Shown one piece after another: positions 24,466 to 32,675 of a stretch of DNA of 64,000 bases. Both the position numbers and the translations under genes were made by a program. The number at the start of each line of letters is the position of its first letter. The stretch's first letter is position 1. The stretch spans positions 29,452 to 93,451 of the forward strand of contig JAWXBM010000001.1 in NCBI GenBank assembly GCA_034440115.1. Reading direction: 5' to 3'. The stretch comes from JAWXBM01 sp034440115 (GTDB lineage Bacteria > Pseudomonadota > Gammaproteobacteria > Xanthomonadales > SZUA-36). The notes beneath the pieces were generated by a model. The model made no database searches and was not told the origin of the DNA. It was given only the letters and a program-made list of their open reading frames with translations.

Positions 24466-27354
24466 ATGAGCCAAAGCGTGACCCAAAGCATGACCCTAAG
24501 CACAACCCTAAGCACAACCCTAAGCACAGAGCCCCCAGCCGTTTTGCACTGGCAACTGGCAACTCCCACTCCGCTGGCGATAGCGGATCGGCTGGCTCAT
24601 GTGCGACGCTGCAGCCCGTTTGCAGCAAGCTTGTTGGATCGCCACCCGCACTGGGTCGAAGAGCTGGGGCAAGATCAGGATCCGGCTTTAACCGAACTGA
24701 ATGCCCTGGTCAGCGAGATCGGCCTGGATTCCGCCCTGCGCCTGCACCGCAATCGCTGCATGCTGGGCATTATCTGGCGGGATCTTTGTGGCCTGGCCAA
24801 CCTGGACCGGACTTTTGCTGATCTGGGCGTGCTGGCCACCCACTGTCTGCAGGCCGCTGTGGATTATCACCACCAACAATTGGCTGAGAAACACGGCCAA
24901 CCCTGTAATGCCGCCGGCCAGCCACAGAAACTGGTAGTGATCGCTTTGGGTAAGTTTGGCGGTGGTGAGCTCAATCTTTCTTCCGATATCGACATCCTGT
25001 TCTGCTACGACAGCGCTGGTGACTGCAGTGGTGATGGCCGAAAACCCTTGTCTGCCGACCAGTTCTTTACCCGCCAGGCTCGCGCCGTGATTGCCAGCCT
25101 GGCTGAAATGCAGCAGGAGGGTTTCTGCTTTCGAGTGGACACCCGCCTCAGGCCGTTTGGTGATTCCGGTCCCTTGTGCAGCAGCCTGGCGGCCATAGAG
25201 CAGTATTATCAGCGCGAGGGCCGCGACTGGGAGCGCTATGCCTGGATCAAGGCCCGGCCGGTAGCCGGCGATTTGCAATTGGGGCAACGCCTGATGCAAC
25301 TGGTGCAGCCTTTTGTTTATCGGCGTTATATCGATTTCAGCGCCGTGGAGGCCCTGCAGGAAATGCACCTCAGTGTGCTGGACGATGCCCGCCGCAGCGA
25401 TCGTCTGGACGACATCAAGCGCGGCCCGGGCGGCATACGCGAGATCGAGTTCCTGGTGCAATGCTTCCAGTTGCTGCGCGGTGGTCGCGCAACCAGCCTG
25501 CAAACACCCTCCTTGCTGGCTGCCCTTGCCGCTGTGCAAGAGCTGCAACTGATGGGTGCAGACTCGGTTCAGCGTGTACATGAGGATTATGGTTTTCTGC
25601 GCCAGTTGGAGAATCGCATTCAGGCCCAACACGATCAGCAAACGCATCAGGTTCCTGCGGGCGAAGACCTGCAACGGCTGGCCCAGGCCATGCAGGGGGC
25701 CATGCAAGAGGCCATGCAACCAGCCATGCGCCCGGCCATTCAACTGGACAGCGTGGCGAAGTTACAGCAGCGGCTCGAGGCCGTGCGCAACAGTGTGAAT
25801 CAGCGCTTTGAAGCCATTTTTCCTTCCCGGCCCAAGCCAGAAGCCGATCCGCAATGGGCCCGCTTGTGGCGGCAAGCGCAGGATCAACAAACGGATGTCA
25901 CCGGCTCGTCAGCGACCATCGCTGACCCCAATCCGCTGGAGCCCACACCTTTGCATCTTTTTCTGTCGGCCTTACAACGCCTGACCCTGAGCCAGCGCTC
26001 GCATCGCCGGCTGGCCCTGTTTATGCCGGTATTGCTCAGCAGACTGGCTCGGCTGGAACTGGACCGGGTTACACAAAATCGCATTTTCGACCTGGTGCTG
26101 GCCGTCTGCCGACGCAGCGCTTACCTGGTGCTGCTGGTACAGAATGCCGCTGCGCTGGATCGCTTGATCGAGTTGTTTGCCCGCAGCTCCTGGGTTGCAC
26201 AGCGGGTGATTCGCTTCCCTGCGTTGCTGGATGAACTGATCGACCCTTCATTAGGCAGCCAGATCCCTCAGGCCGAGGACTTACAACAAAGCGTATCGCG
26301 CTTGTTGCGCAGCGCACCCGATACGGAAACGGCGCTGGAAGGATTGAACTACCTGAAACTGGCCAGCACCCTGCGCATCGCCGTTGCCCAGCTTGAAGGG
26401 GCGATAGACGGCCAGGCAGTACAAAGCACTTTGGCTGCCCTGGCTGCTGCCATTGTGCAAGGAACGCTGGAGCTGGCGACACAGGAGCTGATTGCCCGCC
26501 ATGGCCAAATTAGCAGCAAGCCATCACCGGACAGCAACAGCCTGGCGATCATCGCCTACGGCAGCCTGGGCTCGAGTGAACCGGGCTATGAATCCGACCT
26601 GGACCTGGTGTTCCTGTTCGACGAGCAGGACCCACTTTCAAACGGCGAACGCAGCCTCACCCCGGAGCGTTATTACGCCCGCCTGGCGCAGCGCCTGCTG
26701 GGCTTTCTCACCGCCATGACGCCTGCAGGGCGGCTGTACGAAGTGGATACCCGCTTGCGTCCCAACGGCCGCGCCGGTTCTCTGGTCAGTTCGTTGGCTG
26801 CTTTTGGTGAGTATCAGCGGCAACAGGCCTGGACCTGGGAGCTGCAGGCCCTGACCCGTGCGCAGCCTATTGCCGGTGACATTTCCGGCCTGGGCGCAAC
26901 AGGCCAGCGATTCGCCGCGATTCGCCGCGAGATCCTGGCGCAACAACGGGATCCGGACCAGTTGCGTGACGAGCTTTGCAACATGCGTTTACGCATGGCC
27001 GATGAGAAAGGCAGCAAGCTGGATGCGGGCCAGTTGGCCAAACATGCGCCCGGTGGCTTGGTGGATATTGAATTCGTCGTGCAACTGGGCGTGCTGAGCG
27101 CAGCCGCCCGTTTTCCGGAAGTGCTGGGATCATCGGCCAGCACACACCAACTGCAATCGCTGGCCGAAGCGGGTTGGATATCCTCCGCGGAAGCAGAAGT
27201 CCTGGCGATGACGGCCCGGGGCTTACACCAGGCGCGTTTGCTGCTGGTGCTGCGGCCCGGTAATCCGGCGGAGAAGGTCAATACCAGGGGCTCCGCTGCA
27301 ATCTGTCAGCGGATTCTGGGCTTGCCAGCGACACCCGCGAAGCCACCCGGCTAG
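24466..27354 (+). CDS. glnE: Bifunctional glutamine synthetase adenylyltransferase/deadenylase
   Basis: GlnE adds or removes AMP on glutamine synthetase in response to PII protein, so it controls ammonia assimilation. The 962-residue protein has two nucleotidyltransferase halves: the first with GKFGGGELNLSSDIDILF (near residue 165) and RVDTRLRPFG, the second with YGSLGSSEPGYESDLDLVFLF (near 700) and EVDTRLRPNGRAGSLVSS. GPGGIREIEFLVQ and PGGLVDIEFVVQ complete each half. The N-terminus carries five 4-residue repeats from 12-bp units, and a second 12-bp array forms a Met/Gln-rich insert near residue 410, before the central linker. It is divergent from the M1 peptidase gene. Confidence 0.96.
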   Translation: MSQSVTQSMTLSTTLSTTLSTEPPAVLHWQLATPTPLAIADRLAHVRRCSPFAASLLDRHPHWVEELGQDQDPALTELNALVSEIGLDSALRLHRNRCMLGIIWRDLCGLANLDRTFADLGVLATHCLQAAVDYHHQQLAEKHGQPCNAAGQPQKLVVIALGKFGGGELNLSSDIDILFCYDSAGDCSGDGRKPLSADQFFTRQARAVIASLAEMQQEGFCFRVDTRLRPFGDSGPLCSSLAAIEQYYQREGRDWERYAWIKARPVAGDLQLGQRLMQLVQPFVYRRYIDFSAVEALQEMHLSVLDDARRSDRLDDIKRGPGGIREIEFLVQCFQLLRGGRATSLQTPSLLAALAAVQELQLMGADSVQRVHEDYGFLRQLENRIQAQHDQQTHQVPAGEDLQRLAQAMQGAMQEAMQPAMRPAIQLDSVAKLQQRLEAVRNSVNQRFEAIFPSRPKPEADPQWARLWRQAQDQQTDVTGSSATIADPNPLEPTPLHLFLSALQRLTLSQRSHRRLALFMPVLLSRLARLELDRVTQNRIFDLVLAVCRRSAYLVLLVQNAAALDRLIELFARSSWVAQRVIRFPALLDELIDPSLGSQIPQAEDLQQSVSRLLRSAPDTETALEGLNYLKLASTLRIAVAQLEGAIDGQAVQSTLAALAAAIVQGTLELATQELIARHGQISSKPSPDSNSLAIIAYGSLGSSEPGYESDLDLVFLFDEQDPLSNGERSLTPERYYARLAQRLLGFLTAMTPAGRLYEVDTRLRPNGRAGSLVSSLAAFGEYQRQQAWTWELQALTRAQPIAGDISGLGATGQRFAAIRREILAQQRDPDQLRDELCNMRLRMADEKGSKLDAGQLAKHAPGGLVDIEFVVQLGVLSAAARFPEVLGSSASTHQLQSLAEAGWISSAEAEVLAMTARGLHQARLLLVLRPGNPAEKVNTRGSAAICQRILGLPATPAKPPG
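24469..24528. repeat. Five 12-bp tandem units at the 5' end of glnE
   Basis: Units AGCCAAAGCGTG, ACCCAAAGCATG and three identical ACCCTAAGCACA follow the start codon directly. They encode SQSV, TQSM and three TLST repeats. The unit length equals that of the other arrays in the window. Confidence 0.88.
25684..25743. repeat. Five imperfect 12-bp units inside glnE
   Basis: Units built on GGCCATGCA start at 25684, 25696, 25708, 25720 and 25732 and encode QAMQ, GAMQ, EAMQ, PAMR and PAIQ. They form an insert between the first adenylyltransferase half and the linker region. Confidence 0.82.
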
Positions 27355-27386
27355 AAATTGCTGACACAGCTTGTGCCCCTTAACGT

Positions 27387-27422
27387 AAGATGCTGAGTAA
27401 AATGCTGGGTAAAATGCCCGTC
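27387..27422. repeat. Three imperfect 12-bp units between glnE and the zinc-finger gene
   Basis: AAGATGCTGAGT, AAAATGCTGGGT and AAAATGCCCGTC follow one another (starts 27387, 27399 and 27411) in the 145-bp gap after glnE. Confidence 0.65.
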
Positions 27423-27499
27423 TGTAGAGCCATGTTTTTCTGCTGAAATGATCCCGCTGAAAGGGATAACTCAGGACTGACTGTTTTTGGAGAACGATC

Positions 27500-27709
27500 G
27501 TGACCCATGCTACTGATGCCGCTGACGAAACTCTGGATACTGCCAGTACCAAAAACGTCTACCAAGTGAACCGCACCGATCTGCCACTGTCCTGCCCCAC
27601 GCATGAGCAGAAGCTGTGGAATTCACATCCGCGGGTTTACCTGGCCATCGAAGAAACCGGCACAGCCAGTTGCCCCTATTGCAGCGCGCAATACGTTCTG
27701 ACCGACTGA
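27500..27709 (+). CDS. CHCC-type zinc-finger domain protein
   Basis: The 69-residue protein ends in a compact zinc-ribbon-like domain: CPTHEQKLWNSHPRVYL supplies the first Cys and His ligands and CPYCSAQYVL the last two. The same domain occurs in a mitochondrial complex I subunit and in small proteobacterial proteins of unknown role, commonly beside sugar-transferase genes. Here it is followed 23 bp later by a glycosyltransferase. GGAG lies 8 nt before the GTG start at 27500. Confidence 0.85.
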   Translation: MTHATDAADETLDTASTKNVYQVNRTDLPLSCPTHEQKLWNSHPRVYLAIEETGTASCPYCSAQYVLTD

Positions 27710-27732
27710 TTCACGGTCAGTAACCCAGCCTC

Positions 27733-28857
27733 ATGCACATAGTTCAAGTGCTGGTCTCCCTGAATCTGGGTGGCTCAGAGCTGGTAGCAACCGAGCTCAC
27801 CGAAAGCCACCGCCGCCTCGGTCACCGCGTGACTGTGATTGCTGCCCATGGCCCCTTGCAGCAGCGGGTACTGGCCGCGGGTGCCGAATACCTGGAATGG
27901 CCCATTGGCAAGAAAAGTCTTGTAACCCTGGCCGGCATAGGCCGCCTGGCCCGCTGGCTGCAGCAGAATCCGGCCGATGTGCTGCATGTGCATTCGCGCC
28001 TGCCGGCCTGGATTTGCCGAATGGCTCTGCGCAAACTGCCAATTGAACAAAGACCGGCTTTTGTCACCAGTATGCATGGCCACTATTCGGTGAACCGCTA
28101 CAGCGCCGTAATGGCCAGCGGTGACCGGGTGATAGCGGTTTCCGAGCACATTCGTGACTACACTCTGCGTAATTATCCCGGGGTTCAACCCGAGCAGATA
28201 GTCACGGTATACGGTGGCACCAGCCCAAAGGAGTTTCCCTATGGCCATGAGCCATCAGACGAGTGGCTGCAAAATACCTTTAACGAATTCCCGGAGTTAC
28301 GCGGCAAACGGCTGTTGTGTCTGCCGGGGCGCTTGTCGCGCTACAAGGGCCATGGGGTGTTTATTGAGCTGCTGGCCGCCCTGCGCAACGAGTTTCCCGA
28401 TGTGCATGGCCTGGTAATCGGTACAGCCAGGAAAGGCTCGCGCTTGCGCAGCGAACTGGAAGGCCTGGCCGAACGTAGCGGTGTGCTGCAACAACTGACT
28501 TTTACCGGGGCCCGCACCGATATGCGTGACTGGCTGGCTGCCAGCAGCATAGTGTTCAGCCTTTGTTCCGACCCTCCCGAAGCCTTCGGCCGCACTGTGC
28601 CCGAGGCCTTACGCCTGGGCGTTCCGGTCATTGGCTGGAATCATGGTGGTGTGCAAGAAACCCTGGCTGCGATGTTTCCGCAAGGCGCGGTTTTTCCCGA
28701 TAACCCGTTAGACCTGCTGGAAAAAACCCGGGCTTTTTTACGCCAAACGCCCACGGTAGAACCCAGCCAGGCATTTCTGCTGGAAGATTCCATGCAAAAA
28801 ACCCTGCAGGTTTATCAATCCCTGCTGTCCGTTTCCAACCGAGAGACCGCACTATGA
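27733..28857 (+). CDS. Glycosyltransferase family 4 protein
   Basis: The 374-residue protein is a GT-B fold sugar transferase. The N-terminal domain has VLVSLNLGGSELVATELTE and the HVHSRLPAW acceptor-side loop. The C-terminal domain has the LPGRLSRYKGH and FTGARTDMRDWLAASSIVFSLCSDPPEAFGRTVPEAL segments, including the E-x7-E pair of retaining GT4 enzymes. It probably adds a sugar to lipopolysaccharide core on the cytosolic face; donor and acceptor are unknown. Its stop is 10 bp from the O-antigen ligase start, so the two are likely cotranscribed. Confidence 0.9.
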   Translation: MHIVQVLVSLNLGGSELVATELTESHRRLGHRVTVIAAHGPLQQRVLAAGAEYLEWPIGKKSLVTLAGIGRLARWLQQNPADVLHVHSRLPAWICRMALRKLPIEQRPAFVTSMHGHYSVNRYSAVMASGDRVIAVSEHIRDYTLRNYPGVQPEQIVTVYGGTSPKEFPYGHEPSDEWLQNTFNEFPELRGKRLLCLPGRLSRYKGHGVFIELLAALRNEFPDVHGLVIGTARKGSRLRSELEGLAERSGVLQQLTFTGARTDMRDWLAASSIVFSLCSDPPEAFGRTVPEALRLGVPVIGWNHGGVQETLAAMFPQGAVFPDNPLDLLEKTRAFLRQTPTVEPSQAFLLEDSMQKTLQVYQSLLSVSNRETAL

Positions 28858-28867
28858 AGGTATTGGT

Positions 28868-30145
28868 ATGAAGCTATTGGCCCGCAGACTGCAAATGGAG
28901 TGGCCCAGTTGGCTGGCCGTGGCCTTTATCGCCCTGCTGCCCTTTGGTCGTTTGGCTGAAATTCCCTTGTCATTGTTCGCCCTGGCCTTGCCCTTGGTCG
29001 TTCGCTCGGCCGCTAACCGCGCCCGCTTGCGCGCCGTTGCACCGTTTCTGATCGGCCTGTTCCTGTGCTTCTGGCTGCCCATGCTGCTGTCCAGTTTCGA
29101 CTCCATGGCCGCGCAGAAAAGCTGGGTACAAAGCGTGGCAGCACTGCGCTTCCTGGCCGCTGCCTGCTCCATGGCGATTTTGCTCAGCCCACCCTCGGCG
29201 CGCTGGCGAGTGTTGCGCTGGAGCGCATTTCTGCTGTTGTTCTGGGCCATTGATGGTTTTGTGCAACTGTTGCTGGGCAGCGACCTGTTCGGTATCGCCA
29301 TGCATCCCGACCGGTTGAATGCACTGTTTATCCAGAAATACCAGTTCTATGGCCCTACCCTGGCCATGCTGTCGCCATTGCTGCTGGAATATGCGCGCCG
29401 CGAATGGGCGCCCTGGGCCTGGGCCGTTTCTTTCACCCTGGTACTGGGCGCGGTGTTGATCTCCGGCATGCGTGCCGGTTGGCTGAGCATGGCGGTGGTG
29501 TTGCTGACTTATGTGCTGCTGATGTTCCAGCGTGAAAACCGTGAATTGCGGCGCATGATGTTGTCCATTCCTCTGCTGGCCGTATTGATACTGTCGTTCA
29601 GCTATTACGCCTCTCCGCTGTTCCAGCAACGCGTTGAGAGCACCCGCACGGCCTATTTGACAGCTGGCGCTGAGCTCGACAAGGTTGCATTGGATGAGGC
29701 TACCAGCAATCGCATGCCGATATTCACCACCGCCTGGAGCATGTATCTGCACCATCCGGTGAACGGTGTCGGCGTCCGGGCGTTTCCGCAGGCGTACATG
29801 GTGTATGCCGCGAAGGACGACATTCATATTAAGAAATCGGGCGGTACTTCCGGTGCCACTCACGCCCACAACGTGGTGCTGGAAGTGATGGCCGATACCG
29901 GAACCATAGGGTTGGTCGGCCTGTTGCTCGGTGCTCTATTGGCGCTGCGCTACTGGTTAAAGGGTTCGCCCTCACAGCGCCAGGACAGCTTCCCCTTCCT
30001 GCTGGCGGTGGTGCTGATCCTGTTCCCGTTCAATTCGCACTTTGCAATTTACGGCACCTACACTTCATCGCTGTTGTGGTTCCTGTTGGGCTTGTGGGCT
30101 TCGACCGGTCGGCCATCGCTGGCGGGATCGGACGCTAAACCATAG
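28868..30145 (+). CDS. waaL: O-antigen ligase family membrane protein
   Basis: A 425-residue polytopic inner-membrane protein with about ten to twelve membrane helices and the Wzy_C signature in a large periplasmic loop, ending in the conserved His of GATHAHNVVLEVMADTG, preceded by the MYLHHPVNGVGVRAF segment. WaaL-type ligases join polymer to lipid A-core at the periplasmic face. Wzy polymerases share the fold, so ligase is preferred because of the neighbouring GT4, lpxL and waaA genes. AAGG lies 7 nt before the ATG. Confidence 0.82.
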   Translation: MKLLARRLQMEWPSWLAVAFIALLPFGRLAEIPLSLFALALPLVVRSAANRARLRAVAPFLIGLFLCFWLPMLLSSFDSMAAQKSWVQSVAALRFLAAACSMAILLSPPSARWRVLRWSAFLLLFWAIDGFVQLLLGSDLFGIAMHPDRLNALFIQKYQFYGPTLAMLSPLLLEYARREWAPWAWAVSFTLVLGAVLISGMRAGWLSMAVVLLTYVLLMFQRENRELRRMMLSIPLLAVLILSFSYYASPLFQQRVESTRTAYLTAGAELDKVALDEATSNRMPIFTTAWSMYLHHPVNGVGVRAFPQAYMVYAAKDDIHIKKSGGTSGATHAHNVVLEVMADTGTIGLVGLLLGALLALRYWLKGSPSQRQDSFPFLLAVVLILFPFNSHFAIYGTYTSSLLWFLLGLWASTGRPSLAGSDAKP

Positions 30146-30212
30146 CGCGCAAAATGGCGGCCGTAATCAAGGCTACAGTAAGCAGGAAAATCAGGCGCAA
30201 GAAAATTTTCAT
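30135..30212 (-). CDS. Possible 25-residue membrane peptide
   Basis: A frame of 25 codons (MKIFLRL followed by a hydrophobic stretch with TVALITAAIL) ends inside the stop region of waaL. Its size and one-helix profile resemble known bacterial single-helix membrane peptides, but the ribosome site (AGAG) is weak and the frame could be chance. Confidence 0.25.
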   Translation of the reverse strand: MKIFLRLIFLLTVALITAAILRAMV

Positions 30213-30261
30213 TGCATGCTCTAAAGTTAAGTTAGCTATTACCGGTTTGGCTGCAAGACCA

Positions 30262-31194
30262 TTATGAATAAAAAGGCGGCTCGCCGGGTGGGCGGGTCTT
30301 GAAGCGCCGATGCACCCACCAGTACTGATCGGGCTTGGTGCGGATCAGCTCTTCGGTGAGGTGATTGATGCGCTGCAAATCAGTCGCTTCATCGTTACTG
30401 GGGAATCCTTCCATCGCCGGCAGCAGCCGTACACAGTAGCTCTTTTTCTCCACATCGTAGAAGGGATGCATCGGCACCACCGCGCAGCCCGCAAGTGCTG
30501 CCAGTTTATGGGTGGCCAACAGGCTGGCGGTCTGAATGCCAAAGAAGGGCGCAAAAGCAGTTTGGTCCGGTCCGAAATCCTGGTCCGGTGCATACCAGAC
30601 AATATTGCCGCGGCGTAACTGGCGAATGGCGCTGCGCATATTCCGCTTGCTGATCATGCCATCGGTGTAATTCATCCGCCCACGAATCTGGTACCACTCA
30701 ACGACCTCGTTCTTCAGCGGTCGATACATCGGTGCCGCAATCCAGCCGCGCTGTTTCATGGCCATGCCCAGAACATGGCCACCCATTTCCAGGCAGGTGC
30801 TGTGCAGGCCCACAAGCAACACGCCCCGCCCGGTGGAATGGGCTGCCTCAAGGTGTTCAAAGCCATCCAGATAGCTGATGCGTGCAATGCGCTTTGATGC
30901 GTGTGCCCATATCCAGGCTGTTTCAAACACGGCCCTGGCCAGGGCATAGAAGCTGCCCCGCAACAATTTCTCGCGTTGTTGCGCATCGAGCTTCGGAAAA
31001 CAGGCTTGCAGATTGCGCTCGGCCACTTTGCGCCGGCTGCCCATGGTCACGCGCATCAACCCACCCAGCGAGTGAGCCAGCCACAGCGCCAAAGTCGCAG
31101 GTGTATGCCCCAGCAACCACAACACAGCCACGATCAGCCAGCCTGGCCAGTTCCTGGGCGCAAATGACGGTCGGGGTCCTGGCTCGGTCAGCAT
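30262..31194 (-). CDS. lpxL: Lipid A biosynthesis acyltransferase (LpxL/HtrB family)
   Basis: The 310-residue enzyme adds a secondary acyl chain to Kdo-lipid A at the inner membrane. It has the N-terminal anchor helix (about residues 17-35), the catalytic H-x4-E in GLHSTCLEMGG near residue 127, YRPLKNEVVEW, and the WYAPDQDFGP segment typical of LpxL and LpxP. Lauroyl specificity cannot be read from sequence. It is divergent from waaA, the Kdo transferase that supplies its substrate, with 206 bp between them. Confidence 0.92.
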   Translation of the reverse strand: MLTEPGPRPSFAPRNWPGWLIVAVLWLLGHTPATLALWLAHSLGGLMRVTMGSRRKVAERNLQACFPKLDAQQREKLLRGSFYALARAVFETAWIWAHASKRIARISYLDGFEHLEAAHSTGRGVLLVGLHSTCLEMGGHVLGMAMKQRGWIAAPMYRPLKNEVVEWYQIRGRMNYTDGMISKRNMRSAIRQLRRGNIVWYAPDQDFGPDQTAFAPFFGIQTASLLATHKLAALAGCAVVPMHPFYDVEKKSYCVRLLPAMEGFPSNDEATDLQRINHLTEELIRTKPDQYWWVHRRFKTRPPGEPPFYS

Positions 31195-31294
31195 GCGGCT
31201 ATTGTTACTGTTTAACGGCCCGAGTCCAAGTATTGATGAGGCCTGGTGAATTGCGCTGGCATTGCCGGAGTTTGCCAGACAGCCGCATGGGCGA

Positions 31295-31303
31295 TGGTAT
31301 AAT
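31295..31303 (+). promoter_or_regulatory. Extended -10 promoter for waaA
   Basis: TGGTATAAT matches the extended -10 consensus TGnTATAAT exactly. TTGCCA at 31272-31277 is a weak -35 candidate at 20-bp spacing. A transcript from about 31310 would include the 31332-31380 hairpin ahead of waaA. Confidence 0.55.
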
Positions 31304-31331
31304 TTTTTTCCACCTCAACACTGGCTAGGAA

Positions 31332-31380
31332 CCTGTCGGGTTTGACCGATCATAGTTCAGATCAAGTTAAGCCCGACAGG
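31332..31380 (+). other. Inverted repeat in the waaA leader
   Basis: Perfect 9-bp arms CCTGTCGGG (31332-31340) and CCCGACAGG (31372-31380) enclose 31 nt and end 5 nt before the GGGGA ribosome site of waaA. There is no T run, so it is not a simple terminator. It could be a leader fold or an operator. Confidence 0.5.
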
Positions 31381-31400
31381 CTGCTGGGGAAAGCACCACC

Positions 31401-32675
31401 GTGCGTATGCTCTATTCTCTTGCTTTGTACTTGTTTACTCCGCTGTTTTTTTTGTATCTGTTATTCCGCGGCTGGCGGGATCGCGGCTACTGGCAAAGCT
31501 GGGGACAAAGGCTGGGTTTCTGTCGCAAGCAGGTCCATCCCGGCGGCATCGTGGTCCACGCTGTGTCGGTTGGGGAGGTGAATGCAGCCGAAGGCTTGAT
31601 CCACCAGTTGCTCAAACGCTATCCCAACCTGCCCGTTACAGTCACCTGCTTTACGCCGACCGGATCACGCCGTATTCGAGCACTATTCGGGGCCGAAGTC
31701 GCCCACGCCCTTTGGCCGTTGGATCTGCCCGGCGCCGTGCGGCGCTTTCTGCGTTTCACGCAACCCAAGCTGATTATCATCCTGGAAACCGAAATCTGGC
31801 CCAACCTTTATTCCGCAGCAGATGGCCTCGGTATTCCTCTGATGCTGGTCAACGCGCGTATTTCGAATAACTCCTTTGCCCGTTATCAACGCTTTCATGC
31901 CTTAACCTCTGCAGCGCTTGGCAGCGCCGATCGCATTGGCGCCCAGAGTGAGGAAGACCAGCGACGCTTGCTGATGCTGGGCGCGCCGCCGGACCGCACG
32001 CTGCTCACCGGCAACCTGAAATACGATTTGCATCTGGCTGCGGAATTGCCCGCTCAGGGCCTGGCGTTAAGACAGGGTTGGGGCGCCGAACGGCCGGTGT
32101 GGTTGGCTGCCAGCACTCGCGAAGGCGAGGAAGAGGTCATTCTGGAGGCCTTCCAGCAGGTCTTGCAAAAGTTTCCGCAGGCTTTGCTGGTGATGGTTCC
32201 CAGGCATCCGGAGCGTTTTGACGAAGTTGCCGGACTGATCACTGGCAGCGGTCTGAGCATGCTTCGGCACAGCAAGCTTGGCTGCGAAATGCAGGGCGTG
32301 TCCTGCTATCTGGTCGATGCCATGGGTGAACTATTGCGCTTTTATGCCGCCTGCGACCTGGCCTTTGTTGGCGGCAGTCTGGCCAATACCGGCGGGCATA
32401 ACGTGTTGGAAGCAGCTGCTTTGGCTAAACCTGTTCTGGTTGGGCCAAATACCTTCAACTTTGCGCAAATTACGGAACGGTTACTCGCCAGTGGCGGCGC
32501 ATTACGGGTGATCGATTCTGCCAGCCTGCAACAGGCTGTGGTCGGATTACTACATCAACCGGAGAAAGCGGCTGCCATGGGTGCGGCGGGGAAAAATCTG
32601 GTGCTGAATGAACAGGGTGCGCTAGAGCGCACCCTGGATATGGTGTCAGGGTTACTGGGTTACTCCAACAGCTGA
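31401..32675 (+). CDS. waaA: 3-deoxy-D-manno-octulosonic acid transferase
   Basis: WaaA transfers Kdo from CMP-Kdo to lipid IV-A at the cytosolic face of the inner membrane. The 424-residue GT-B enzyme has an N-terminal membrane anchor (residues ~3-22), the acceptor-side HAVSVGEVNAAEGL with the catalytic Glu, ETEIWPNL, NARISNNSFARY, and the donor-side VPRHPERFDEVA and GGSLANTGGHNVLEAA motifs. The GTG at 31401 is used because GGGGA lies 10 nt upstream; ATG 31407 is the alternative. The 3' end overlaps the convergent tolC by 16 bp. Confidence 0.95.
   Translation: MRMLYSLALYLFTPLFFLYLLFRGWRDRGYWQSWGQRLGFCRKQVHPGGIVVHAVSVGEVNAAEGLIHQLLKRYPNLPVTVTCFTPTGSRRIRALFGAEVAHALWPLDLPGAVRRFLRFTQPKLIIILETEIWPNLYSAADGLGIPLMLVNARISNNSFARYQRFHALTSAALGSADRIGAQSEEDQRRLLMLGAPPDRTLLTGNLKYDLHLAAELPAQGLALRQGWGAERPVWLAASTREGEEEVILEAFQQVLQKFPQALLVMVPRHPERFDEVAGLITGSGLSMLRHSKLGCEMQGVSCYLVDAMGELLRFYAACDLAFVGGSLANTGGHNVLEAAALAKPVLVGPNTFNFAQITERLLASGGALRVIDSASLQQAVVGLLHQPEKAAAMGAAGKNLVLNEQGALERTLDMVSGLLGYSNS

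Noticed and set aside
24469..24528. Repeat array as a CRISPR
   Set aside because: Units are 12 bp, directly adjacent, without spacers or cas genes.
24383..24628. N-terminal extension of the M1 peptidase with Cys/Gly/Leu repeats
   Set aside because: It is the reverse reading of the glnE 12-bp array; the lipoprotein leader at 24382 is the real start.
24688..25743. A 351-codon open frame on the minus strand
   Set aside because: Antisense to glnE and without motifs.
31342..31581. 79-codon frame before waaA
   Set aside because: It overlaps waaA in another frame, and its first part is the leader hairpin; no family match.
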